From contig JBBCGQ010000001.1 of assembly GCA_037200845.1 (NCBI GenBank), positions 930,001-994,000 of the forward strand: a DNA stretch of 64,000 nucleotides. The letters run 5' to 3'. Position 1 is the stretch's first letter. Each line of letters opens with the position of its first letter. The notes beneath the pieces were generated by a model. That model was given only the letters and a program-made list of their open reading frames with translations. It was not told where the DNA came from and ran no database searches. This DNA comes from Bauldia sp. Lineage in GTDB: Bacteria > Pseudomonadota > Alphaproteobacteria > Rhizobiales > Kaistiaceae. The position numbers and the translations under genes were made by a program. Positions 23,663 to 32,686 of this stretch are shown one piece after another.

Positions 23663-26101
23663 ATGATTCCCGATCGGGCGGGCGTCGTCGTCATCGGCGG
23701 CGGGATCATCGGCTGCTCCACCGCCTACCATCTCGCCCGTGACCACAAGGCCGATGTCGTGCTGATCGAGCGCGGCAAGCTGACCGGCGGCTCGACCTGG
23801 CACGCCGCCGGACTCGTCGGCCAGCTCCGCTCGTCGGCATCGATCACGCAGGTGCTGCGTTGCTCGGTCGAGCTCTACAAGAAGCTCGAGGCCGAGACCG
23901 GGCTCGCCACCGGCTGGCGCCAGACCGGCTGCCTGCGGCTCGCCACCAACGCCGACCGCTGGACCGAATTCCGTCGCCAGGCGACGACCGCCGGCTCCTT
24001 CGGCCTCGACATGCATCTGCTGTCGCCGGCGGAGGCGAGGAAACTCTGGCCGCTGCTTGAGACGCACGATCTCGTCGGCGCGACCTTCATGCCGAGCGAC
24101 GGGCAGGCTTCGCCCTCCGACATTGCCCAGTCGCTGGCACGAGGCGCGCGCACCCACGGCGCGAAATTCCACGAGGGCGTCGCCTGCACCGGCTTCGACG
24201 TCCGCGACGGCCGCGTCGTCGGCGTCCGCACCAGCGAGGGGACCATTGCGTGCGAGAAGGTCGTCGTCTGCGCCGGCCTCTGGTCGCGCCAGGTAGCGGC
24301 GCTCGCCGGCGTCAGCGTGCCGCTCCAGCCGGTCAAGCATCAGTACGTGATCACCGAGAAGATCGCCGGCATCGAGCCGGGCATGGCAACCATCCGCGAT
24401 CCGGATCTGCGGACCTACTTCAAGGAGGAAGTCGGCGGCCTCGTCTTCGGCGGCTACGAGCCCGACCCGGTGGCGTGGGTCACCGGCGATGCGCCCGACG
24501 ACTTCGAGTTCCAGTTGTTGGAAGACGACTGGGGCCATTTCGAGCAGCACATGAGCGCTGCGCTGCAGCGCATCCCGGCGCTGGAGACCGCCGGCATCAA
24601 GCAGATGATCAACGGGCCGGAGTCGTTCACGCCGGACGGCAACTTCATCCTCGGCGAGGCGCCCGAGGTGCGCAACTTCTTCGTCGGCGCCGGCTTCAAC
24701 GCCTTCGGCATCGCGTCCGGCGGCGGGGCAGGGTGGGTGCTCGCCGATTGGGTGGCGCGCGGCGAGCAGCCGATGGACCTCTGGGTCGTCGACATCCGCC
24801 GCTTCTCCGAGCTGCACAAGGACAAGGCGTGGACCCGCGAGCGCACGCTGGAGGCCTACGGCAAGCACTACACGGTCGCGTACCCGCTGGAGGAATACGA
24901 GAGCGGCCGCCCGCGCATCGTCTCGCCGCTCTACGAGCGGCTGAAGACTCGCCGCGCGGTGTTCGGCTCGAAGCTCGGCTGGGAGCGCGCCAACTGGTTC
25001 GCGCCCGAGAGCGTTGAGCCGCGCGACGTTTACACCTTCGGCCGCGGCAACTGGTTCGATCACGTCGGCCGCGAGCACGAGGCGTGCCGCGAACGCGTCG
25101 CGATCTTCGACCAGTCGTCATTCGCGAAATTCGAGATGCGGGGCAGGGACGCGGCGAAGGCTCTGTCGTGGATCGCCGCCAACGACGTCGCCAAGGCGCC
25201 TGGCCGGCTGACATATACGCAGTTGCTCAACTCCCGCGGCGGCATCGAGTGCGACCTCACAGTCGCCCGCCTGGCGGAGGATCACTTCTATATCGTCACC
25301 GGCACCGGCTTCCGCACGCATGACTTCGCCTGGATCAGGCAGAACACGCCGCTGGGATTGGACGCGACGCTCACCGACGTCACCGAGCAGTACGGCACGC
25401 TGTCGCTGTTCGGTCCGCGCGCCCGCGATGTGCTGGCCGCCGTCACTGATGCCGACATATCGAACGCCGCGTTCCCCTTCGGCGCGGTGCGCGAGCTGAC
25501 GCTCGCCGGCCGCAAGGTCCGTGCCCTCCGCGTCACCTACGTCGGCGAGCTCGGCTGGGAGCTACACATGCCGATCGCCGACACCGGCGTCGTCTTCGAC
25601 GCCCTGATCGCCGCCGGCGCGCCGCACGGCATCGCGCCCGCCGGCTACCGCGCCATCGAGTCGCTGCGGCTGGAGAAGGGCTACCGCGCCTGGGGGCAGG
25701 ACATCACGCCGAACGACACTCCGCTGCAGGCCGGCCTCGGCTGGGCGGTGAAGCTGAAATCCGCGCAGCCATTTCTCGGCCGCGAGGCGGTGGAGAAATC
25801 AGCGACCGCGCCGCTGGTGAAGCGGCTGATGACCTTCACGGTCGCTGATCCCAAAATCGCGCTGGTCGGCCGCGAGACCATCTTCCGCAACGGCGAGCGC
25901 GTGGGCTACCTGACCTCCGGCGGCTGGGGCTACACGGTCGGCGCGAACATCGGCATGGGCTACGTGCGCAATCCCGCCGGCGTCTCGGACGAATATCTGA
26001 ATTCCGGCACCTACGAACTGGAAGTTGCGACCGTTCGTGTGCCCGCCGCGTTGCATGTGGGTCCGCTCTACGATCCGGCGGGCTCGCGCATCAAGGCGTG
26101 A
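23663..26101 (+). CDS. dimethylglycine/sarcosine dehydrogenase-type flavoenzyme (DAO plus GcvT)
   Basis: 812 residues. The N-terminal half (about 5-380) is a D-amino-acid-oxidase-like flavin domain with VVVIGGGIIGCSTAYHLA and the flavinylation-type segment LTGGSTWHAAGLVGQLR. An FAO_M-type linker follows. The C-terminal half (about 430-810) is a folate-binding GcvT/aminomethyltransferase domain (YTQLLNSRGGIECDLTV, VGELGWELHMP, GYRAIESLRLEKGYRAWG). Such fusions oxidatively demethylate dimethylglycine, sarcosine or related methylamines and pass the one-carbon unit to tetrahydrofolate. A strong AGGGGAGG site precedes ATG 23663. Betaine-type uptake encoded at 7.6-11.5 kb would supply suitable substrates, but the genes are not adjacent. 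Confidence 0.88.
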   Translation: MIPDRAGVVVIGGGIIGCSTAYHLARDHKADVVLIERGKLTGGSTWHAAGLVGQLRSSASITQVLRCSVELYKKLEAETGLATGWRQTGCLRLATNADRWTEFRRQATTAGSFGLDMHLLSPAEARKLWPLLETHDLVGATFMPSDGQASPSDIAQSLARGARTHGAKFHEGVACTGFDVRDGRVVGVRTSEGTIACEKVVVCAGLWSRQVAALAGVSVPLQPVKHQYVITEKIAGIEPGMATIRDPDLRTYFKEEVGGLVFGGYEPDPVAWVTGDAPDDFEFQLLEDDWGHFEQHMSAALQRIPALETAGIKQMINGPESFTPDGNFILGEAPEVRNFFVGAGFNAFGIASGGGAGWVLADWVARGEQPMDLWVVDIRRFSELHKDKAWTRERTLEAYGKHYTVAYPLEEYESGRPRIVSPLYERLKTRRAVFGSKLGWERANWFAPESVEPRDVYTFGRGNWFDHVGREHEACRERVAIFDQSSFAKFEMRGRDAAKALSWIAANDVAKAPGRLTYTQLLNSRGGIECDLTVARLAEDHFYIVTGTGFRTHDFAWIRQNTPLGLDATLTDVTEQYGTLSLFGPRARDVLAAVTDADISNAAFPFGAVRELTLAGRKVRALRVTYVGELGWELHMPIADTGVVFDALIAAGAPHGIAPAGYRAIESLRLEKGYRAWGQDITPNDTPLQAGLGWAVKLKSAQPFLGREAVEKSATAPLVKRLMTFTVADPKIALVGRETIFRNGERVGYLTSGGWGYTVGANIGMGYVRNPAGVSDEYLNSGTYELEVATVRVPAALHVGPLYDPAGSRIKA

Positions 26102-26178
26102 CTATCTCCGCTTTCGTGGGGAAAACGAGCGGCGCACATTTCTGCCACACGCAGCGCAGAGATTCTTTTGCACTGCAC

Positions 26179-26203
26179 CGAACCTTTCCGCCGGCCGGGC
26201 GTT
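26179..26203 (+). promoter_or_regulatory. EcfG-like promoter candidate upstream of the glycosyltransferase
   Basis: CGAAC (26179-26183), 16 bp, CGTT (26200-26203): the -10 element and spacing fit the EcfG consensus, and the -35 differs at one base. It ends 25 bp before the GT4 start codon, so a transcript would have a short leader with GGAGG just before the ATG. Confidence 0.35.
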
Positions 26204-26228
26204 CTCCTCACTCGTTGAAGGAGGGCCC

Positions 26229-28607
26229 ATGCCTGCAGATCAGCCGACCAAACGTCGTAGCGGACCGAAGAAGGTGTCTTTTATCGGGACGTACGTTCCT
26301 CGTCGCTGTGGCATTGCCACGTTTTCCAACGATCTGCTGACCGCGCTGTCGAAGGAAGCAGCATCGACCGAATGGTGGTCGGTCGCGCTCAACGACGGTG
26401 CGGAAAATTATGATTACCCGCCCGAGGTGCATTTCGAGATCGCGCAGAAGAGTCTCGCCGACTACCGCAAGGCCGTCGATTTCCTGAACATGAATCAGGT
26501 CGAGGCCGTCAGCCTGCAGCACGAGTTCGGCATCTACGGCGGCTCGGCCGGCAGCTACATCCTCCGACCGCTCGAAAATCTCCGCATGCCGGTGGTGACG
26601 ACGCTGCATACCGTGCTCAAAGAACCGAACTCCGAGCAGAAGGACATCATCCGGGCGATCGGCGAATTCTCCGACCGCGTCGTCGTGATGAGCGAGATGG
26701 CCGAGCAGGTGCTCACCTCGGTCTACGGCATCCCCAAGGAGCGCGTCGCGGTGATCCCGCACGGCGTGCCCGACATGCCGTTCCTCGACACGTCCTACAA
26801 CAAGGACCAGTTCGATCTGGTCGGCAAGAAGGTGATCCTCACCTTCGGCCTTCTCTCGGAAGGCAAGGGCCTCGAATACGTCATCGAGGCGCTGCCCGAC
26901 ATCGTCAAGGTTCACCCTGAGGCGATCTTCGCGATCCTCGGCGCCACCCACCCCGAGGTGAAACGGCGCGAGGGCGAAGCGTATCGCCAGATGCTCCAGC
27001 GCAAGGCGCTCGACCTCGGCGTGGGCGACAACGTCGTCTTCTACAATCAGTTTATCGACACGCCGACACTGCTGGCCTTCCTGTCGGCGGCCGACGTCGT
27101 CGTCACGCCCTATCTCGGCCGCGAGCAGATCGTCTCCGGCGTGCTGTCGTATGCGCTGGGCGCCGGCAAGGCCATCGTGTCGACGCCGTACTGGTACGCC
27201 GAGGAGATGCTCGCCGATAACCACGGCGTCCTTGTTCCCTTCAAGGACGCGAAGGCGACCGGCGCGGCGATCACCGAGCTTCTGTCCAACGACATCGAGC
27301 GCAACGCCATGCGCAAGCGCGCCTATCTCCGCGCCCGCCCGATGATATGGAGCGAAGTCGCACAGCAATACCTGCGCCTGTTCCGCGACGTGCGCCGCGA
27401 GCGCGGCGTGCGGCCGCGCGTCTACCGGATGAAGACGCTGGAATCGACGGCGCTCGACCTGCCGTATCCGCGGCTCGACCATCTGCGCGTGCTGACCGAC
27501 GACACCGGCATCCTGCAACACGCACGCTTCGACATTCCCGACCGCGACCACGGCTACTGCACCGACGACAATGCGCGTGCGCTGATCGTCACGCTGCAGA
27601 CGCAGCATGTGCTTGCCGATAGGGACGACGATCGCGGCGTGCTCGCGCACCGCTACCTGTCGTTCCTGCAGCAGGCCTACAACGAGCAGAACGGCCGCTT
27701 CCGGAATTTCATGGGCTACGACCGCCGCTGGAAGGAGGAGGAAGGCAGCGAGGATTCGCATGGCCGCGCCCTCTGGGCGCTGGGCCAGACCGTGCTCGAT
27801 TCTCCGTCACAAAGCATGGCGGCGGCCGCCATGGCGCTGTTCGAACGCGCGCTGCCCCGGGCCATCGAGCTCGAGTCGCCGCGCGCCGTCGCTTACTCGC
27901 TGCTGGGCGTCGAGGCGTACCTCCGGCGCTTCAGCGGAGCGACCGAAGTCCGCCGGGCTCATCTCGTTCTGGCGGAGCGGATACTGGAGGCGTTCACGCT
28001 CAACGCGAAAGCCGACTGGCCGTGGCCGGAGGAGACGCTTACCTACGCCAACGGCCTTCTGCCGCATGCCTTGATCGGCGCCGGCAATCGCCTCGGCCGG
28101 CAGGAAATGATCGACACCGGCCTGCGTACGCTGCAGTGGCTGAGCGAGCTGCAGACCGATCCCAAGGGGCATTTCGTCCCGATCGGCAATCGCGGCTGGT
28201 TCAGCCGCGACGGTGTGCAGGCGCGTTTCGACCAGCAGCCGATCGAGGTCCAGCACATGACGGACGCCGCGCTGGAAGCTTTCCGCGCCACCGGCGACCA
28301 CCAGTGGCTGGATGTCGCCCGCCGCGCCTTCGAATGGTTCCTCGGCCGCAACGATCTCGGCCAGCCGGTCTGCGACCACGCCACCGGCGGCTGCCGCGAC
28401 GGCCTGCAGCCCGAGGGGCTGAACCACAACCAGGGCGCGGAATCGACGCTCGCCTGGCTGCACTCGCTGCTCGCGATGCACATCGCCACCGGCACAGCGT
28501 CCGTCGCCGTACGCGACATCACCACGGCGCGTCGCGCGTCGCCCGTGCCTTCGAACAGCGCGCCCGTTCCCGAGCGCGCCGTCGGCGCCCCCCACATTCG
28601 AGGTTGA
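26229..28607 (+). CDS. GT4 glycosyltransferase fused to an (alpha/alpha)-barrel-like C-terminal domain
   Basis: 792 residues. Residues about 15-400 are a GT-B, family 4 glycosyltransferase: GTYVPRRCGIATFSNDLL at the start, VIPHGVPD, LTFGLLSEGKGLEYVIEALP and the donor-binding EQIVSGVLSYALGAGKAIVS. Residues about 430-750 are a helical domain with an acidic DRDHGYCTDDNARALIVTLQ segment and repeated WLDVARRAFEWFLGR-like helices, reminiscent of (alpha/alpha)6 glycosidase or epimerase barrels. ATG 26229 has GGAGG upstream. It is followed four bases later by a GH130 gene and then by ManC, so GDP-mannose is the likely donor. The acceptor and linkage are unknown. Confidence 0.85.
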   Translation: MPADQPTKRRSGPKKVSFIGTYVPRRCGIATFSNDLLTALSKEAASTEWWSVALNDGAENYDYPPEVHFEIAQKSLADYRKAVDFLNMNQVEAVSLQHEFGIYGGSAGSYILRPLENLRMPVVTTLHTVLKEPNSEQKDIIRAIGEFSDRVVVMSEMAEQVLTSVYGIPKERVAVIPHGVPDMPFLDTSYNKDQFDLVGKKVILTFGLLSEGKGLEYVIEALPDIVKVHPEAIFAILGATHPEVKRREGEAYRQMLQRKALDLGVGDNVVFYNQFIDTPTLLAFLSAADVVVTPYLGREQIVSGVLSYALGAGKAIVSTPYWYAEEMLADNHGVLVPFKDAKATGAAITELLSNDIERNAMRKRAYLRARPMIWSEVAQQYLRLFRDVRRERGVRPRVYRMKTLESTALDLPYPRLDHLRVLTDDTGILQHARFDIPDRDHGYCTDDNARALIVTLQTQHVLADRDDDRGVLAHRYLSFLQQAYNEQNGRFRNFMGYDRRWKEEEGSEDSHGRALWALGQTVLDSPSQSMAAAAMALFERALPRAIELESPRAVAYSLLGVEAYLRRFSGATEVRRAHLVLAERILEAFTLNAKADWPWPEETLTYANGLLPHALIGAGNRLGRQEMIDTGLRTLQWLSELQTDPKGHFVPIGNRGWFSRDGVQARFDQQPIEVQHMTDAALEAFRATGDHQWLDVARRAFEWFLGRNDLGQPVCDHATGGCRDGLQPEGLNHNQGAESTLAWLHSLLAMHIATGTASVAVRDITTARRASPVPSNSAPVPERAVGAPHIRG

Positions 28608-28611
28608 ACAG

Positions 28612-29583
28612 ATGCTGACCCAGGCTCCTTTCCGCGAACTGTTCACCCGCCACAAGGCGAACCCGATCATCACGGCAAAGGATCTGCCATACCGCGCGAG
28701 CACCGTGTTCAATCCCGGCGCCACGCTGTTCGAGGGCGAAACGCTGCTAATGATCCGCGTCGAAGATTTTCGCGGTCACTCGCACTTGACTGTCGCCCGC
28801 TCCAAGGACGGCGTCTCCAACTGGCGCTTCGACAAGGAGCCGACGTTCCTGCCCTCGCCGGAGAAATACCCGGAGGAGATCTGGGGCGTCGAGGATCCGC
28901 GCATCACCTACATCGAGGACCAGAAGAAATACGTCATCTGCTACACCGCCTTCTCCGTCGGCGGTCCGCTGGTCTCGATGGCCACCACCACCGACTTCCA
29001 GACCTTCCAGCGTCTGGGCCCCGTGATGCCGCCCGACGACAAGGACGCGGCGCTCTTCCCGGTCAAGTTCAAGGGCCGCTGGGCGATGCTGCATCGTCCG
29101 GTGCCGACGACGTCGGCCTCCGGCGCGCATATCTGGCTGTCGTGGTCGCCCGACCTGAAGCATTGGGGCGATCACCACATCCTCTTGTGGGCGCGCCGCG
29201 GTGGCTGGTGGGACGCCAACAAGATCGGCCTGTCGCCGCCGCCGCTGTGGACCCCGGAAGGCTGGCTGCTGATGTATCACGGCGTGCGCATCAACGCCTC
29301 CGGCGCCATCTATCGCCTCGGCCTGGCGCTGCTCGATCTGGAAAATCCGACGCAGGTCATCTCGCGCGGCGACGAATGGATCTTCCAGCCGGAGCAGGAC
29401 TACGAGCGCTTCGGCGACGTGGACAAGGTCGTGTTCCCGTGCGGCTGGGTCGAGCAGGACGGCGAGGTTCGCATCTATTACGGCGCCGCGGATTCGAGCA
29501 TTGCGCTCGCTACCGCCAGCGTCACCGAGATGCTCGACTGGCTGAAGCACACCCAGGCCCAGCCCCGCCGCGCCGACGTCTAG
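28612..29583 (+). CDS. GH130-family mannoside phosphorylase-like protein
   Basis: 323 residues, cytoplasmic. The five-bladed propeller signatures of GH130 are visible: FNPGATLFEGETLLMIRVED, WGVEDPRITYIEDQKKYVIC (with the catalytic-acid-type Asp), ALFPVKFKGRWAMLHRP, GWLLMYHGVRINASG and a final VVFPCGWVEQDGEVRIYYGA. Characterised relatives cleave beta-mannosides with phosphate to release mannose 1-phosphate; some run as mannosyltransferases. The start is four bases after the GT4 stop, so the two are coupled. The next gene (ManC) uses mannose 1-phosphate, which fits a phosphorylase role. Confidence 0.85.
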   Translation: MLTQAPFRELFTRHKANPIITAKDLPYRASTVFNPGATLFEGETLLMIRVEDFRGHSHLTVARSKDGVSNWRFDKEPTFLPSPEKYPEEIWGVEDPRITYIEDQKKYVICYTAFSVGGPLVSMATTTDFQTFQRLGPVMPPDDKDAALFPVKFKGRWAMLHRPVPTTSASGAHIWLSWSPDLKHWGDHHILLWARRGGWWDANKIGLSPPPLWTPEGWLLMYHGVRINASGAIYRLGLALLDLENPTQVISRGDEWIFQPEQDYERFGDVDKVVFPCGWVEQDGEVRIYYGAADSSIALATASVTEMLDWLKHTQAQPRRADV

Positions 29584-29666
29584 CAACGGCGGCGCTAACG
29601 GCGCCCCGTTCCCATCGTCGTGGTTTTTCGCTACCTAGCCTCCTTCTCGTTTCGAATGAGGGTCGC

Positions 29667-31094
29667 GTGATCGTTCCTGTCATCATGTCCGGCGGCGCCG
29701 GAACGCGCCTGTGGCCTGCCTCCCGGCTCGACGCGCCGAAGCCTTTCCTGCCGCTCGTCGACGGTCAATCGACGTTTGCGCTGACGCTCACCCGCATCGC
29801 CGACCGCGGCCGCTACGCCGAGCCGCTGATCGTCACCAGCGCCGACCATCGTTATTTGGTCGAGACTGCGTTGGAGAAGGCCGGTGTGAGCGCCGCCCTG
29901 CTGCTTGAGCCGATGGCGCGCGACACCGCCGCCGCGGTCGGCGCGGCGGCCGCCTTTGCCGTGTCTAAGGACAAGAACGCCGTGATACTCGTGCTCGCGG
30001 CCGATCATCTCATCGACGATGGCGACGCCTTCGCGAGCGTCGTCGACGCCGCGCTGCCCGCCGCCGAAGCCGGCCGCATCGTCGTCTTCGGGGTGAAGCC
30101 GCGCGGCGCCTCGACCGCCTTCGGCTACATCAAGCCGGGCGCCGCGACCGGCCAAGGCACCGCCAAGGCGGTCGAGCAGTTCGTCGAGAAGCCCGACGCC
30201 AAGCGCGCCGCCGAACTGGTCAAGGACGGCTACCTCTGGAACTCCGGCATCTTCCTCATGCGCGCCTCGGTCGCGCTGTCGGAGCTCGACGCCTACGCCG
30301 CCGAGATAGGCGCCGCCGCGCGGAAGGCAGTCGCCGCCGGCCAGGTCGACGGCAACGTCACGACGATCGACAAGGCCGCCTTCGAGGCCGCGCCGAAAAA
30401 ATCCATCGACTACGCCGTCATGGAGAAGACGAAGCTCGCCGTGGTCGTGCCTGCCGACTTCGACTGGAACGATCTCGGCACCTGGTCGTCGGTCTGGGAC
30501 GAGAGCCAGAAGGACGAGGACGGCAACGTCGCGGTCGGCAACGTCACGTTCGTCGATGCCAAGGACAACTACGTCTCGAGCGAGACCGACACCGTCGGCG
30601 TCGTCGGCGTCGGCGATCTGGTGGTCGTCGCGGCCGACGGCTCGATCCTGGTGACGACGCGCTCGCGCGCCGCCGAGGTCAAGGAACTGGTCGCCGCCGT
30701 GCAGGCCAAGCCCGAGGCGAACTTCGGCGACTTCGTCCGCCACTTCCGGCCATGGGGCAACTACCAGTCCCTCGATCAGGGTCCGCGCCATCAGGTGAAA
30801 CGCATCGTAGTGACATCCGGCGCCCGCCTGTCGCTGCAGAAGCATTTCCACCGCGCCGAGCACTGGACCGTGGTCTCGGGCATCGCCGACATCACCATCG
30901 GCCCCGACATGGATAACCTGAAGACGATCCGCGTGAACCCGAACGAGTCGGTGCACATCCCGCTCGGCCACATCCACCGCATGGCCAACCCGGGCAGGGA
31001 GCCGATGACGCTGATCGAGGTGCAGATCGGCGACTATCTCGGCGAGGACGACATCGTCCGCCTGCAGGACGACTACGGCCGCAAAGACGCCTAG
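29667..31094 (+). CDS. manC: mannose-1-phosphate guanylyltransferase / mannose-6-phosphate isomerase
   Basis: 475 residues starting at GTG 29667 (GAGGG upstream). The nucleotidyltransferase domain opens PVIMSGGAGTRLWPASR and has AADHLI, FVEKP and the WNSGIFLMRA loop. The C-terminal type II isomerase cupin (about 365-475) has FRPWGNYQSLDQGPRHQVKR and QKHFHRAEHW. It makes GDP-mannose from mannose 1-phosphate and GTP, and interconverts mannose and fructose 6-phosphates. It follows GH130 by 83 bp, providing donor for the GT4. It may also serve polysaccharide synthesis in general. Confidence 0.93.
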   Translation: MIVPVIMSGGAGTRLWPASRLDAPKPFLPLVDGQSTFALTLTRIADRGRYAEPLIVTSADHRYLVETALEKAGVSAALLLEPMARDTAAAVGAAAAFAVSKDKNAVILVLAADHLIDDGDAFASVVDAALPAAEAGRIVVFGVKPRGASTAFGYIKPGAATGQGTAKAVEQFVEKPDAKRAAELVKDGYLWNSGIFLMRASVALSELDAYAAEIGAAARKAVAAGQVDGNVTTIDKAAFEAAPKKSIDYAVMEKTKLAVVVPADFDWNDLGTWSSVWDESQKDEDGNVAVGNVTFVDAKDNYVSSETDTVGVVGVGDLVVVAADGSILVTTRSRAAEVKELVAAVQAKPEANFGDFVRHFRPWGNYQSLDQGPRHQVKRIVVTSGARLSLQKHFHRAEHWTVVSGIADITIGPDMDNLKTIRVNPNESVHIPLGHIHRMANPGREPMTLIEVQIGDYLGEDDIVRLQDDYGRKDA

Positions 31095-31215
31095 GCGCGT
31101 TTACCGTCCGTAAACCAGCCCGCGAGAGCGGCCGAAACCGCGCCGCCGATTCCGCCGTATCTGACTCCATTCCAGTGGGCGACGGCTACGTATTATTCAC
31201 GAGTCGCGCGCTTCC

Positions 31216-32628
31216 GTGTCCGACCAATCCGGGAAACCGCGCGTGCCGCCTGCCACCACGCTTAAAATTATCTCGCCCACGCCGGCGGCCGACGAAGAGG
31301 CGCTCCGCCTCTCCGAGCTTCTGAGCGCGCTGAGCCATGCGCTGGACCTGACCGAGGGCCAGCCGGAAGGGCACTGCGTCCGCTGCTGCTGGATCGGCAC
31401 CGCGATCGGCCGCGAGCTCGGCCTCGCCGAGACCGAGTTGTGGGAACTCTACTACACGCTGCTCCTCAAGGACGTCGGCTGCTCGTCCAACGCCGCCCGC
31501 ATCTCCGCGCTCTACAAGACCGACGATCTGCTGTTCAAGCACGACGTCAAGATCGTCGGCACCAGCCTGCCGGCGCTGCTCGGCTTCGTCGTCTCGCACA
31601 CCGCCGGCGCCGCGAGCCTCGCCGACCGCGTGCAGACGATCCTGTCGGTCGTGCCGCAGACCCCGCGCGTCGCTAACGAGATTATCAAGACGCGCTGCGA
31701 GCGCGGGGCCGACATCGCCCGCCGCCTGCGCTTCTCGGAACGCGTCGCGAGCGGCATCCACGACCTCGACGAACATTGGGACGGCAGCGGCAACCCCGCC
31801 GGCAAGAAGGGCGAGGCGATCCCGGTCTATGCCCGCATCGCGCTGCTGGCGCAGGTCGTCGATGTGTTCAACACTGCCTACGGCCGCATCGAGACGCGCA
31901 AGGAAGTCGCCCGCCGCGCCGGCTCGTGGTTCGACCCGGCGCTGGTCGCAGCCTTCACGCGCGCGCAGGGCAAGCTCGGCTTCTGGGAGGGGCTGGCCTC
32001 GCCGCACCTCGAAAGCACCATCCTCGAGCTTGAGCCGGGCCGCCAGGCCAAGACTCTGGATGACGATTTCCTCGACGATATTGCCGAAGCCTTCGCCGAG
32101 GTCGTCGACTCGAAAAGCCCGTATACCAGCGGCCATTCCTCGCGGGTCGCCGCCTTTGCCGACATGATCGCCGCCGAGCTGGGCTTCCCGGAGGAACGCC
32201 GCCGCTGGCTGAAGCGCGGCGCGCTGCTCCACGATATCGGCAAGCTCGGCGTCTCCAGCGCCATCCTCGACAAGCCCGCCCGGTTGACCACCGCGGAGCG
32301 CGACGCCATGCGCCAGCACGCCGCCCTGACCGAGACGATCCTGTCGCGCATCGCCGCCTTCGCCGAACTCGCCCGCGTCGCCGGCGCCCATCACGAGCGC
32401 CTCGACGGCAAGGGCTACCCGCACGGCCTCGCCGGCGACGAGATCGCGATGGAAACGCGCATTCTGACGACCGCCGACATCTTCGACGCGCTGACCGCCA
32501 AGCGGCCCTACCGCGACGCCCTGCCGGAAGACACCGCGCTGGAGATCATGGCGGCCGAAGTCGGCAGCGCGATCGACCCGCGCTGCTTCACCGCGCTCCG
32601 GATCGCGCTGGCGAAGCGCCGCACCTAG
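31216..32628 (+). CDS. tandem HD-GYP-type protein with degenerate first copy
   Basis: 470 residues from GTG 31216. The second half (about 285-470) is a good HD-GYP: HSSRVAAFADMIAAELGF, LLHDIGKLGVSSAILDKP and HHERLDGKGYPHGL, so a metal-dependent cyclic-di-GMP-type phosphodiesterase is likely. The first half (about 30-260) follows the same plan with altered ligands: LLLKDVGCSS in place of the HD motif, and HDLDEHWDGSGNPAGKKGE with GNP for GYP, then IPVYARIALLAQVVDVF. It looks like an internal duplication in which copy one lost catalysis. No sensor or membrane domain is present. The GTG is 121 bp after ManC, so a separate promoter is possible. Confidence 0.8.
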   Translation: MSDQSGKPRVPPATTLKIISPTPAADEEALRLSELLSALSHALDLTEGQPEGHCVRCCWIGTAIGRELGLAETELWELYYTLLLKDVGCSSNAARISALYKTDDLLFKHDVKIVGTSLPALLGFVVSHTAGAASLADRVQTILSVVPQTPRVANEIIKTRCERGADIARRLRFSERVASGIHDLDEHWDGSGNPAGKKGEAIPVYARIALLAQVVDVFNTAYGRIETRKEVARRAGSWFDPALVAAFTRAQGKLGFWEGLASPHLESTILELEPGRQAKTLDDDFLDDIAEAFAEVVDSKSPYTSGHSSRVAAFADMIAAELGFPEERRRWLKRGALLHDIGKLGVSSAILDKPARLTTAERDAMRQHAALTETILSRIAAFAELARVAGAHHERLDGKGYPHGLAGDEIAMETRILTTADIFDALTAKRPYRDALPEDTALEIMAAEVGSAIDPRCFTALRIALAKRRT

Positions 32629-32686
32629 CGCCACATGGGGGAGGGCACCTTGCCCTCCGCTCCCCATGCGCTAGAACCCACGCCCG

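Noticed and set aside
31099-31115. GTTTAC-CGTCC-GTAAAC inverted repeat after manC as a terminator or operator
   Set aside because: Only a 6-bp stem without a T-run, and no regulator context; too weak to call.
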